From: Vibrio cyclitrophicus | Lineage (GTDB): Bacteria > Pseudomonadota > Gammaproteobacteria > Enterobacterales > Vibrionaceae | Length of the DNA stretch: 64,000 nucleotides | Assembly (NCBI GenBank): GCA_023206055.1 | Contig: CP065367.1 | Location: 1,798,001-1,862,000 of the forward strand | Reading direction: 5' to 3' | Position numbers and translations under genes: made by a program | Shown: piece by piece, positions 1-7,569 of the stretch | Layout of the letters: each line of letters starts with the position of its first letter | How positions within the stretch are numbered: position 1 is the first letter of the stretch | Notes under the pieces: model-generated | Seen by the model: only the letters and a program-made list of their open reading frames with translations | Database searches by the model: none | What the model was told of the DNA's origin: nothing

Positions 1-135
1 TACATAGTCAGGCGAGACCAAAAACAACAACGGGGCAGCCACAATAGCCAAGCCAAAGCCGATTGCTGTTTGTACAAACGAGCCGACAAAAATGAGTGCC
101 ATCGCGATAAGGGCGGTCTGATCTAGGTATTCCAT
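1..135 (-). CDS. TauE/SafE-family sulfite exporter-like permease, N-terminal part only
   Basis: Reading leftward from an ATG at 133-135, the first 45 codons begin MEYLDQTALIAMALIF and continue with the glycine-rich first membrane segment (VQTAIGFGLAIVAAP) typical of TauE/SafE (DUF81) transporters, which move sulfite, sulfoacetate or related anions across the inner membrane. The gene runs off the window start, so substrate and length cannot be judged. The family call rests on one membrane segment and its GFG motif. Confidence 0.6.
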   Translation of the reverse strand, partial: MEYLDQTALIAMALIFVGSFVQTAIGFGLAIVAAPLLFLVSPDYV

Positions 136-262
136 AAGCCTGCGAATAAGTTCTAAAGGAGCGGGTGGATACTATAAATGAAAACCAAAAGAATAGTCTT
201 ATTATTCAGTGAGCTTTATGCCAGTTTCGCTAGTTATAATTTCTATTATAACGACCAACAAA

Positions 263-311
263 AAAGCGAGTGAGTATCTCAGGATGCTTCCTTTCAATAC
301 TCACTCGCTTT
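263..311 (-). terminator. Rho-independent terminator of the MFS gene
   Basis: A 15-bp perfect stem (263-277 with 297-311, core AAAGCGAGTGAGTAT) is followed on the minus strand by a run of T. It lies just downstream of the stop codon of the minus-strand MFS gene. Confidence 0.85.
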
Positions 312-359
312 ATTGGAACGACTTGTTGTTTACGCTAGTGGGGGAGTCAGCGTTAAATG

Positions 360-1571
360 TTAAGCCATTGCCAATTTGATTCGCTCAATCGGTTTGTCAT
401 TGATGGGTAAATGTATAAGCGCTGCTGCAAATGCCAATACCACCGTTGACCACCAAATTGGCTCGTAAGATCCGTAGTAATCGTAAATACGACCACCAAC
501 CCAAGCGCCTAAGAAACTACCTATTTGGTGAGTGAAGAATACCAAGCCATACAAAGTCGATAGGTAACGAGCACCAAAGATTTGGCGAACTAAGCCTGAA
601 GTGAGTGGAACCGTACCTAGCCAACAGAAACCAATGGCTGCACCAAAGATAGCTGCGGTTGATTCCGTTACTGGCAGAGTCACAAACGCGCCGATAACTA
701 CAGTACGCACTAAGTACAGTGCAGACATAACGTGGCGCTTGCTGAACTTGTCGCCCATTACACCCCAGAAGTAAGATCCGAAGATGTTGAAGATGCCAAC
801 GTAAGCCAATGCCATCGCAGCGCTGCTCGCCGGTAGGTCTTTATCTGCTAAGTAGCTAGGTAAGTGCGTTGCGATAAACATTACATGGAAACCACACACG
901 AAGAAGCCCGCGTGAATCAACCAGTAACCTTTATGAGCGAACGCTTCAGAAAGCGCTTCTTTCAGAGTTTGGTTCTCTTCTGCTTGCGCTTGTTTGTTTG
1001 AGGCTACTTTAGGCGCTCGCATGAACAGGGCAAAAGAGATCATCAAACAACACAGTACGCCAAACACTTGCATTGCGCTCTGCCAATCAAATTCATTCAA
1101 CATGTATTGCGCGCCAGGAATCACCGCGAACATACCAAACGAACCTGCAGCCGTGGTTAAGCCAAACGCTTTAGCCGCGTGTTCTGCTGGTACAACTTTC
1201 GCTACTGCGCCAAGCACGATCACATAACTTGTCGCACTTAACCCAAGGCCAACGAGTGCACCCAGTGAAACGTAAAGCATGCTCGATTCGGTAGAAATTG
1301 AGGTAAGAAGTAAACCCAAACCGTAAGCAACTGCTCCTGCGATAATGATGCGTCTTGCTCCCCATTTGTCAGCCGCCATGCCCACAAAAGGTTGGAACAC
1401 GCCGAACAGCAGGTTTTGTAGAGCAATAGCGAAGCTGAAAAACTCGCGACCTGTACCGAAATGCTCTGAAATTGGCATCATGAAAATGCCGAATGATTGT
1501 CTGATCCCTAGACTGATAATAAGTGTGCCTATCCCTAGCCATACCAGTAAAGGAAAACGGAAAATGCTCAT
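360..1571 (-). CDS. MFS transporter (CynX/OFA-like)
   Basis: This 403-residue inner-membrane protein has about 12 hydrophobic segments and the MFS signature between TM2 and TM3 (ADKWGARR, near residue 70). Its opening (GIRQSFGIFMMPISEHFG) resembles MFS permeases related to the CynX and oxalate/formate families. Substrate is unknown. It starts at an ATG and ends before a strong terminator. A small His-rich membrane protein gene lies 15 bp upstream on the same strand, so the two are probably co-transcribed. Family call is solid; any metal-related substrate would be inference from that neighbour only. Confidence 0.85.
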   Translation of the reverse strand: MSIFRFPLLVWLGIGTLIISLGIRQSFGIFMMPISEHFGTGREFFSFAIALQNLLFGVFQPFVGMAADKWGARRIIIAGAVAYGLGLLLTSISTESSMLYVSLGALVGLGLSATSYVIVLGAVAKVVPAEHAAKAFGLTTAAGSFGMFAVIPGAQYMLNEFDWQSAMQVFGVLCCLMISFALFMRAPKVASNKQAQAEENQTLKEALSEAFAHKGYWLIHAGFFVCGFHVMFIATHLPSYLADKDLPASSAAMALAYVGIFNIFGSYFWGVMGDKFSKRHVMSALYLVRTVVIGAFVTLPVTESTAAIFGAAIGFCWLGTVPLTSGLVRQIFGARYLSTLYGLVFFTHQIGSFLGAWVGGRIYDYYGSYEPIWWSTVVLAFAAALIHLPINDKPIERIKLAMA

Positions 1572-1586
1572 TCTAATACTCTTTAA

Positions 1587-1814
1587 TTAATGGTGGTGAT
1601 GTGAGTGGTCTTGCGCTGACATGTGTTGGTCAGTCATTTCATGGTGATGTTCGTGCCCAGAATGATCATGCCCTGATTGCTGATGGCAACCACTGCTTAC
1701 GGCATGCTGAGCCAAGAGATCAATCAATGGCTGACTGTGATGCACAATAACCAAACTAATGACGAGGAATAACGTCATTCTGGCCAGTTGGGCAAAAAGA
1801 GATTGTGAAAACAT
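1587..1814 (-). CDS. Small His-rich membrane protein
   Basis: The protein is 75 residues from the ATG at 1812-1814; a TTG seven codons upstream is a weaker alternative. One hydrophobic segment (roughly residues 10-27, LARMTLFLVISLVIV) is followed by a very histidine-rich tail ending in four His, including HDHSGHEHHHE. Such tails commonly bind Ni, Cu, Zn or Co, but no named family is recognised. The gene directly precedes the MFS gene. Role in metal binding is inference. Confidence 0.6.
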   Translation of the reverse strand: MFSQSLFAQLARMTLFLVISLVIVHHSQPLIDLLAQHAVSSGCHQQSGHDHSGHEHHHEMTDQHMSAQDHSHHHH

Positions 1815-1987
1815 AAGGTGTTTACATGCGCTCAATGTTGTAAGAAGTCGCGCATCATAGTGATGAGTAGGTTATGTATCAAATGACCATTTGTGATTTA
1901 GTCTATGCGTTTGATGCATAGATGAATAAGATAAAAATAAGTGAATGTTAGGGGGGAGGGGGACTGACGATAGTAACTAGTGATTTA

Positions 1988-2009
1988 TAGCCTCGCGTTA
2001 ACGAGGCTA
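1988..2009 (-). terminator. Possible terminator of the lipoprotein gene
   Basis: An 8-bp inverted repeat (TAGCCTCG at 1988-1995 and CGAGGCTA at 2002-2009) sits just after the stop of the minus-strand lipoprotein gene. The following T-run is weak. Confidence 0.45.
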
Positions 2010-2015
2010 AGAGCT

Positions 2016-2318
2016 TTATATTGTGAAGCTACACTGCTTTGCTTTTAATGCTGGACGCGCCAATTTTTTTGCTTGCATTTCAACTTCAATCATCGCTGAT
2101 TTTGCCTCGCTTGTATCTGCTTCAAAACCGACTGTCGATAGAAGGCTTGAACCAGTATCAATATCGTTGATTTGAGTTTGGTAGTCAGCAAAGCTTTGTT
2201 GAATTTGTTCACATGTCATTGAATCAAAATCGGCATCTGCGATATTAGTTTGCCCACCAGTCATTTGACAACCAGATAGCACAAGTCCTGATACTGCGAA
2301 TAGAACGAACTTTTTCAT
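2016..2318 (-). CDS. Hypothetical lipoprotein
   Basis: This 100-residue protein has a lipoprotein signal peptide (MKKFVLFAVSGLVLSGC, lipobox LSGC with Cys17). The mature part is mostly helical, contains a DSMTCEQIQQSFADY segment, and has one more Cys near the C-terminus. No domain is recognised. It stands alone between intergenic regions of about 180 and 230 bp. Confidence 0.7.
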   Translation of the reverse strand: MKKFVLFAVSGLVLSGCQMTGGQTNIADADFDSMTCEQIQQSFADYQTQINDIDTGSSLLSTVGFEADTSEAKSAMIEVEMQAKKLARPALKAKQCSFTI

Positions 2319-2552
2319 TTTTATTATTCCTTTACATTAGATAGACGCGGTCATTCTTAAATGGGATTCAAACTGTTGCAATACACTTGGTCTAACATAA
2401 AGAGATTAATGGATAACATCGACCAACATTGGTCTGATTTGTTGGTAATATAATTTGTTAAAATGTGAACCTGATCCAAAATTCATTTTGAGTAAAGTCG
2501 AAATAAACATAAAATGTAACGTGTTATTTCGAGTCAAATTAAAATAAAAAAT

Positions 2553-2909
2553 ATGAATTTAAATGCAGATGGACAGGCTAGGATTGTAGCGGAGTATTAC
2601 AGTATCGCTATAAGTGAACAGTTAGAACGCTACTTAATCGACTATAAACAACGAGATCCAATTTTATCGACACTTGATGATCGAAAACTAATTCTACTAT
2701 TGGTTAATAAGGCGCTAGAGGGAAATATGGATCTATATGTGGGTGATTTACAACTCTCACGTTCTAAGAATATTAAATTAAGGAAGACAAAAAAAATTGA
2801 ACGTCACTTTACTGAAGTTAATGAAAAATATCAGGGTTTTGGCGTGAATATCAGTGCTAGGCAGTATTTTCATCGGCTTATATTAGCTTACCTTCTTAAA
2901 AAGACATGA
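2553..2909 (+). CDS. Hypothetical protein
   Basis: The 118-residue product is charged and basic (SRSKNIKLRKTKKIERH in the middle) with no signal peptide or membrane segment. No clear ribosome-binding site precedes the ATG, and the upstream DNA is very A+T rich. Family not recognised. The length and uninterrupted frame favour a real gene, but there is no other support. An inverted repeat (AGTGCCTC 2944-2951, GAGGCACT 2966-2973) follows the stop and may be a terminator. Confidence 0.5.
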   Translation: MNLNADGQARIVAEYYSIAISEQLERYLIDYKQRDPILSTLDDRKLILLLVNKALEGNMDLYVGDLQLSRSKNIKLRKTKKIERHFTEVNEKYQGFGVNISARQYFHRLILAYLLKKT

Positions 2910-3152
2910 ATAATAGATGATTAACGTAAGTCGTTAACTTTATAGTGCCTCCCAATGTAAAAAGCGAGGCACTTGACAATTTTATACTGAAAATATCGAT
3001 AAACACTACTTGTGTAAATAATATTATACATAGTAATCGAGTGTAATATTACTAGTCGACTCGACTTATCTGTCAAACATCGTAAATTTGGGCATAAATC
3101 GTTTCAAGACTACTGAAACGCGATGTTAAAAGATTCAGGGAGAGTCATTCAC

Positions 3153-3767
3153 ATGGATAAAGATCATAACCTTCGCGAAAACTTACTGGCACTGATCTTA
3201 GGTAGCGCACTAGTTTCACTCGGCGTTATCTTTTTCAATCAAGTCGGTTTGCTCACCGGAGGCACGGCTGGTCTAGCGATCTTCATTACCAAAGTAACAG
3301 ACCTAAGCTTTGGCCAAGTATTCTTCGCACTTAACTTACCTTTCTATATTTTGTCGGTTGCTCGTATGGGCTGGCGCTTCACCATCAATACGTTTATCGC
3401 TGTTTCGATTGTTTCGTTCGCTGTGGATCACTTGTATCACGTGATTCAAATTGCCGAAATTCATGCATTGTATGCAGCTTTACTTGGTGGTGGCTTAATT
3501 GGTACCGGCATGCTGGTGATTTTCCGTCACAAGATGAGCTTAGGTGGCTTCAACATTCTGGCGTTGTTCTTACAAGAACGTTTTGAAATTCGCGCGGGCA
3601 AGGTGCAGATGGCATTAGACTGCACGATTGTTGTGCTTTCATTGTTTATTGTTGATGTGTCATTGGTTCTTCTGTCTGTGCTTGGCGCAATAGTCACCAA
3701 CTTGATTCTAGCAATGAACCATAAACCGGGGCGCTATCAACCTGTGGTAAAAGCGGAAGCAGCATAG
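3153..3767 (+). CDS. YitT family membrane protein (short form)
   Basis: The product is a 204-residue inner-membrane protein of the YitT/DUF161 family: about five hydrophobic segments with the glycine-rich loop GLLTGGTAGLAIFITK and the later GHKMSLGG-type loop (RHKMSLGGFNILAL). It lacks the C-terminal DUF2179 domain of Bacillus YitT, as usual for proteobacterial short forms. Start chosen at 3153 because AGGGAGAG lies about 8 bp upstream; an in-frame ATG at 3123 has no such site. Function of the family is unknown. A strong terminator follows. Confidence 0.8.
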   Translation: MDKDHNLRENLLALILGSALVSLGVIFFNQVGLLTGGTAGLAIFITKVTDLSFGQVFFALNLPFYILSVARMGWRFTINTFIAVSIVSFAVDHLYHVIQIAEIHALYAALLGGGLIGTGMLVIFRHKMSLGGFNILALFLQERFEIRAGKVQMALDCTIVVLSLFIVDVSLVLLSVLGAIVTNLILAMNHKPGRYQPVVKAEAA

Positions 3768-3840
3768 TTCGGTTCGCTCAAACACTCGATTCGCTTAAGC
3801 TCTAGACTTGCTTAAATAAAGAGTGATTTACAGATTCTGA

Positions 3841-3879
3841 ATACAACAAAGCCAGCGTCAATTGCTGGCTTTGTTGTAT
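3841..3879. terminator. Bidirectional terminator
   Basis: ATACAACAAAGCCAGC pairs with GCTGGCTTTGTTGTAT around a 7-base loop. A-rich and T-rich flanks suggest it serves yitT on the plus strand and possibly sigZ on the minus strand. Confidence 0.8.
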
Positions 3880-3900
3880 TTGAATAACAGGTTCGAGTTA

Positions 3901-3970
3901 GTTATTAGTTATTAGTTATTAGTTATTAGTTATTAGTTATTAGTTATTAGTTATTAGTTATTAGTTATTA
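3901..3970. repeat. Ten tandem copies of the heptamer GTTATTA
   Basis: Ten perfect head-to-tail copies of GTTATTA run from 3901 to 3970. The last TTA (3968-3970) is the stop codon (TAA) of the minus-strand sigZ gene, so the repeat begins at the stop and extends into its 3' untranslated region. Such arrays change copy number by slippage; here a change would not alter the protein. Confidence 0.95.
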
Positions 3971-4567
3971 GCAGTTGCTGCAATCGTTGTCTGGCTTGAG
4001 TTCGCAGTCAATCACATTGCCTTGTTGATCAAGTGACAGGTTACAGCACTCCTCAAACAGGTTCTTAAGATCTCCGCGACTTTTCTGAACGCGAGACTTA
4101 ACCGTTGAGTAGCTGACGTTTTGCGCCTCTGCGATCTCTTTCTGGCTTTTGCCTTTGATGTCGACAGCGAGCAGTAACGATGAACTTTGTTCTGGTAGCG
4201 CCTGAATAAAGGGTTCGATACACAATGAAAGCTTCTGTTTGAACTCAGAGTTGTGGTCTAAATCGGTGAACCATAGATCTTCAGCATCAATTTGGCTATC
4301 ACGTTGTTGTCGAGCATGTTTACGATAGAAGTCGATAATGGTGTGATTGGCTAATTGGAATAGCCACGATTTTACGCTGCTCGCATCTTGCACCTTATCT
4401 AAGTTCTGATACGTCTTAATCAAGATCTCTTGCAGTAAGTCGTCTACATCAGCGGTGTTGTTGACCTTGGAATGCAAGAATGACTTTAACGCTTGCTGAT
4501 ACTCAGCCCAAACTTGTTCCAAATTCAAAGAAGCCCTATTCAAAGGTGCTTTAGTTGCACTGTTCAT
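3968..4567 (-). CDS. sigZ: RNA polymerase sigma factor SigZ
   Basis: This 199-residue ECF-type sigma-70 factor has region 2 at about residues 25-95 (DVDDLLQEILIKTYQNL and SVKSWLFQLANHTIIDFYR) and region 4 at about 125-170 (GKSQKEIAEAQNVSYSTVKSR, the -35 recognition helix-turn-helix). The C-terminal tail is Cys-rich (EECC, IDCE, DCSNC), as in proteins annotated SigZ. It overlaps the upstream ArsR-type gene by 17 bp, so they form one operon divergent from the Cys-rich permease. The ArsR protein may control its synthesis. No anti-sigma gene is seen. Confidence 0.85.
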   Translation of the reverse strand: MNSATKAPLNRASLNLEQVWAEYQQALKSFLHSKVNNTADVDDLLQEILIKTYQNLDKVQDASSVKSWLFQLANHTIIDFYRKHARQQRDSQIDAEDLWFTDLDHNSEFKQKLSLCIEPFIQALPEQSSSLLLAVDIKGKSQKEIAEAQNVSYSTVKSRVQKSRGDLKNLFEECCNLSLDQQGNVIDCELKPDNDCSNC

Positions 4568-4847
4568 TCACACAACACTCGTCTTGTAAGAAATCAATCA
4601 CGCCTTCTAGGCATTCATACTCTGCCACGCAGAATAAGGTTCTTCCCTCACGTCTTTGGCTGATTAGTCCTGCCGACGCTAGGCTTGAAATGTGGTGAGA
4701 CAAGGTAGAACCGGGGATACCGAGTTCTTCTTGTAGGCCGCCAACTGCAATGCCTTGGTAGCCAGCTTTAACGACACTTTTATAGATAGTCAGGCGGATA
4801 GGGTGCCCCAACTCTTTAAGTGCTTTCGCAACGACTTCTAAGTTCAT
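4551..4847 (-). CDS. ArsR-family transcriptional repressor
   Basis: The product is a 98-residue winged-helix regulator (helices LGHPIRLTIYKSVVKAG, then GIPGSTLSHHISSLASAGLI as recognition helix, then the wing RREGRTLFCVAEYE). Cysteines cluster at the C-terminus (DECC, EQCN), giving a plausible metal or metalloid site. ArsR proteins repress DNA and release it on metal binding. Two near-identical palindromes in the divergent intergenic region fit as its operators. The gene is translationally coupled to sigZ. Inducer is not deducible. Confidence 0.85.
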   Translation of the reverse strand: MNLEVVAKALKELGHPIRLTIYKSVVKAGYQGIAVGGLQEELGIPGSTLSHHISSLASAGLISQRREGRTLFCVAEYECLEGVIDFLQDECCVNEQCN

Positions 4848-4866
4848 ATTAACTCCTCAAGATTTA

Positions 4867-4886
4867 ATTTCGATGTTAGTCGAAAT
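4867..4886. promoter_or_regulatory. Putative ArsR operator 1
   Basis: The palindrome ATTTCGA-N6-TCGAAAT lies just upstream of the arsR-type gene, placed to repress arsR-sigZ. Confidence 0.6.
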
Positions 4887-4951
4887 GTATGCCAAATTCA
4901 AATTTAAAAACGGTGGCTGTGTAAGTTATTGAAAAACTGTGTTTTCGAAAG

Positions 4952-4975
4952 TTATTTCGATTTTTATCGAAATAA
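4952..4975. promoter_or_regulatory. Putative ArsR operator 2
   Basis: TTATTTCGAT-N4-ATCGAAATAA shares its half-site with operator 1. A third, imperfect pair (ATTCGA at 5005-5010 and ATTCGAAAT at 5015-5023) lies closer to the permease start. Confidence 0.6.
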
Positions 4976-5080
4976 AACTTGATCTGTCACTAAATATTTC
5001 TATAATTCGAGAATATTCGAAATTAAGGGTTGGTTACTTTCCTCATAGAGTCCGGCCTTCAATCCTGTTTGGAGTTAATT

Positions 5081-6169
5081 ATGAGCAATGAAATGTTAAC
5101 AATGCTGAAAGACGCACTTGATATGTTCGCTTTCTTAGCAGTAGAGCTAATCATCCTTTTCTTGGCGATCAGCTACATTGTTGGGATTCTGCAAGAGTTT
5201 CTTACACCAGAGAAGATTCAATCTATTCTGAGCTCGCGTAACGGTAAGGGTTATGTGGTTGCAGCGCTACTGGGTGCGATTACGCCTTTCTGTTCATGTT
5301 CGACCATTCCTTTCTTAAAAGGATTGCTGCGAGCACGAGCGGGTTTTGGTCCAATGATGGTGTTCCTATTCGGTAGCCCACTATTGAACCCTGTGATCAT
5401 TGGTTTGTTCGTGATTACGTTCGGCTGGCAAGTGGCGGTATTCTACTTCTTAGTCGCGATGACAGTATCGGTAGTGGCAGGTTACGCACTTGAGAAGCTT
5501 GGCTTTGAGCGTTACGTAAAACCTGAAGCGTATGAATCGACAGGTTCTGCTTCAAGCTGTGGTGATTCTGCTCCTAAGAAAGCAGCGCCAGCGAAGGCAG
5601 AATCTTCATGTGGTACAAGTGCATGTGGTGAACCTGCACCTGTAATGGCTAAAGAAACATCTTGCTGCGATTCGAAAAAAGAAGAGCCACAAGTAACGGT
5701 TTCATGCTGCTCAATGGATGGAAGCGCAACTGCTGAAATCGTAGAGAAGAAAGAACCTAGCCGTTGGATGAGAATTTGGTTCTCAACTTGGAAAGACTTC
5801 AAACAGGTTTTCCCTTACCTAATGATGGGTATCGCGATTGGTTCATTCATCTACGGTTTCATTCCAACAGACCTTATTGCACAGTACGCTGGTGAAGGTA
5901 TGTGGTATGCGATTCCAGTAGCGGCTGTGATTGGTATTCCATTGTACATTCGTGCTGAAGCGGTAATCCCACTAAGTGCAGCTCTAGTACAAAAAGGTAT
6001 GGCGCTAGGTTCGGTAATGGCATTGATCATTGGTAGTGCGGGTGCAAGTTTGACTGAAGTTATTCTGCTTAAGTCAATCTTCAAAAACCAAATGATTGCA
6101 GCATTCCTATTCGTTATCCTAACTATGGCGATGGGTGCAGGCTTCCTATACAGCTTCATCTTTGGCTGA
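5081..6169 (+). CDS. ArsP-like permease (UPF0718/DUF318) with Cys-rich loop
   Basis: This 362-residue inner-membrane permease of the DUF318 family has about eight hydrophobic segments. The conserved motif TPFCSCSTIPFLKG (about residue 70) is diagnostic; in ArsP these cysteines bind trivalent organoarsenicals for efflux. A central hydrophilic loop (about residues 150-230) carries many Cys, several paired (SSCG, TSCCDS, VSCCSM). Start chosen at 5081 because GGAG lies 6 bp upstream; longer readings lack this. It is divergent from arsR-sigZ, with shared palindromes between. Its original terminator (7514-7541) is now separated from it by an IS3 element. The substrate is uncertain: metalloid or thiol-reactive metal. 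Confidence 0.8.
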   Translation: MSNEMLTMLKDALDMFAFLAVELIILFLAISYIVGILQEFLTPEKIQSILSSRNGKGYVVAALLGAITPFCSCSTIPFLKGLLRARAGFGPMMVFLFGSPLLNPVIIGLFVITFGWQVAVFYFLVAMTVSVVAGYALEKLGFERYVKPEAYESTGSASSCGDSAPKKAAPAKAESSCGTSACGEPAPVMAKETSCCDSKKEEPQVTVSCCSMDGSATAEIVEKKEPSRWMRIWFSTWKDFKQVFPYLMMGIAIGSFIYGFIPTDLIAQYAGEGMWYAIPVAAVIGIPLYIRAEAVIPLSAALVQKGMALGSVMALIIGSAGASLTEVILLKSIFKNQMIAAFLFVILTMAMGAGFLYSFIFG

Positions 6170-6246
6170 TCTGGTCTGATTCCTAGATAACCCAATTGAT
6201 TACAAGATATAGTGACCCGTCCTGATATGGGTTGACACTTGATTGA

Positions 6247-7053
6247 CTAAAACGCTCGATGTACTTCATCGGGCGTTTTGTATTTTAGAGCTGTGTGAGG
6301 CCTATATTCATTATAGATTTTTACTGATTCGGCGACCATTTTCTTTGCTTCATCTAAATCATTAGGCTTATTCAACAGATACTCCATCTTCAGTATTCCG
6401 TTGATCCTCTCTGCCAACGCATTCTGATAACAGTCATAGCCATCAGTCATTGAGCAAGATACATCATACTGTCGATGCAACTCTTGGTATTCAACAGAGC
6501 AGTACTGAACACCTCGATCTGAGTGATGTACAAGCTCACCTGTATTCTTCCGTTCTTTCAACGCGTTTAAAAAGGCCTGCTTGACCGTGCGAGCTTTCAT
6601 ATCATCACTTATGTGATAGCCCACGATTTTTCTTGAGTAAGCGTCCGTCACTAAACTGAGATAAGTACTACCACGCCGCGTTGCTAGATAAGTAATATCG
6701 GCAACCCATAATTGCTCTGGTCTTTCCGGTATTAAGCCTTCTTTGACACGATTCGGATGGCAGTAAAAGCGATGATTACTGTTTGTGGTTCGATGATAAG
6801 CCCTTCGATTCTGCACTAATAATCGATTCATTCTCAGCAGAGAGAATAAGCGGTCTCGCCCTATTTCAATATCGTTCTGAGCAAGTAAATACTTGATCTT
6901 ACGAGTTCCTATACGAGGGTGCATCATCCTTTGCTCCTTCACAAAACCGAGTACTGATTCATCTTTCTTTGTCTGATGAATTTCTGCAACACAGCGCTTG
7001 TAGAAAGCTTGTCGTGTAATACCTATGAAGTGACAAGCTTTAGTGACGGTCAA
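6247..7053 (-). CDS. IS3-family transposase OrfB (DDE domain)
   Basis: The 268-residue protein holds the rve-type DDE integrase core: VADITYLATRRG (first Asp), HHSDRGVQYCS (second Asp) and NALAERINGILKMEY (Glu), with HTH_21-type N-terminus (RMMHPRIGTRKIKYLL). It lies in the -1 frame relative to orfA and is normally made as an OrfAB fusion by slippage at the A6 run around 7065-7070. All catalytic residues are present. Confidence 0.93.
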   Translation of the reverse strand: MTVTKACHFIGITRQAFYKRCVAEIHQTKKDESVLGFVKEQRMMHPRIGTRKIKYLLAQNDIEIGRDRLFSLLRMNRLLVQNRRAYHRTTNSNHRFYCHPNRVKEGLIPERPEQLWVADITYLATRRGSTYLSLVTDAYSRKIVGYHISDDMKARTVKQAFLNALKERKNTGELVHHSDRGVQYCSVEYQELHRQYDVSCSMTDGYDCYQNALAERINGILKMEYLLNKPNDLDEAKKMVAESVKIYNEYRPHTALKYKTPDEVHRAF

Positions 7054-7451
7054 CTTTCTGACCGTTTTTTCCTTAATAACTCGGCCTTGCGCTTCTTTGA
7101 GATTCGGACACCGAAATCTCGATCCATGACTTTTACAACCGCTTCAAAGAACTCAGCTTTGAGCTGAGTCTCTTCTAATTGCTGCTCGAGTTCTTTGATT
7201 CGTTGCTCTGGGGTTTGAGTTGAGGAAGAGTTTGACATAGTCGCTCCTAACGCTCTCGATTGTTCTATTCCTTTAGACCAATCTAGTTGACCATGTTTGC
7301 GAAGCCAAACTAAAACGGTAGAGCGACCTTGGATCCCATAACGTTCTTGAGCTTGCTTATAAGTCATTTCGCCTTTTTCAACTTGGCTTACGACTGCCAA
7401 TTTAAAGGCAAGAGAATAATCTCGTTGAGTACGTCTACTTGTTGTTTTCAT
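7050..7451 (-). CDS. IS3-family OrfA (helix-turn-helix protein)
   Basis: The product is 133 residues from the ATG at 7449-7451 (GGAGAG just upstream). The N-terminal HTH (RDYSLAFKLAVVSQVEKGEMTY then GIQGRSTVLVWLRKHG) binds the IS ends, and a leucine-zipper-like coil (EQRIKELEQQLEETQLKAEF) follows. The reading AGG AAA AAA CGG near its end is the likely frameshift site into orfB. Confidence 0.9.
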   Translation of the reverse strand: MKTTSRRTQRDYSLAFKLAVVSQVEKGEMTYKQAQERYGIQGRSTVLVWLRKHGQLDWSKGIEQSRALGATMSNSSSTQTPEQRIKELEQQLEETQLKAEFFEAVVKVMDRDFGVRISKKRKAELLRKKRSES

Positions 7452-7513
7452 GACACTCTCCAATTTCATGTTGGAAATGTGTCAACCATATTTAGGACGG
7501 TACATAGATAATA

Positions 7514-7541
7514 AAAAGAGCTCACTTAGTTGAGCTCTTTT
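7514..7541. terminator. Bidirectional terminator
   Basis: AAAAGAGCTCA pairs with TGAGCTCTTTT, followed by T on both strands. It serves the minus-strand lipase-like gene and was probably also the original terminator of the permease before the IS3 insertion. Confidence 0.85.
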
Positions 7542-7569
7542 TTGTTTAACGGCTTATCAAGTAGGAATA

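Larger units (their letters stand above)
6213..7504 (-). mobile_element. Complete IS3-family insertion sequence
   Basis: The 1292-bp element has matching terminal inverted repeats (left TGACCCGTCCTGATATGG, right reading inward TGTACCGTCCTAAATATGG) and a 3-bp target duplication TAG (6210-6212 and 7505-7507). It carries orfA and orfB on the minus strand with a slippery A6 stretch for programmed -1 frameshifting. It appears intact and landed between the permease stop and its terminator. Confidence 0.9.

Noticed and set aside
3901..3970. CRISPR-like array
   Set aside because: The units are 7 bp and contiguous without spacers. No cas genes are present anywhere in the window.
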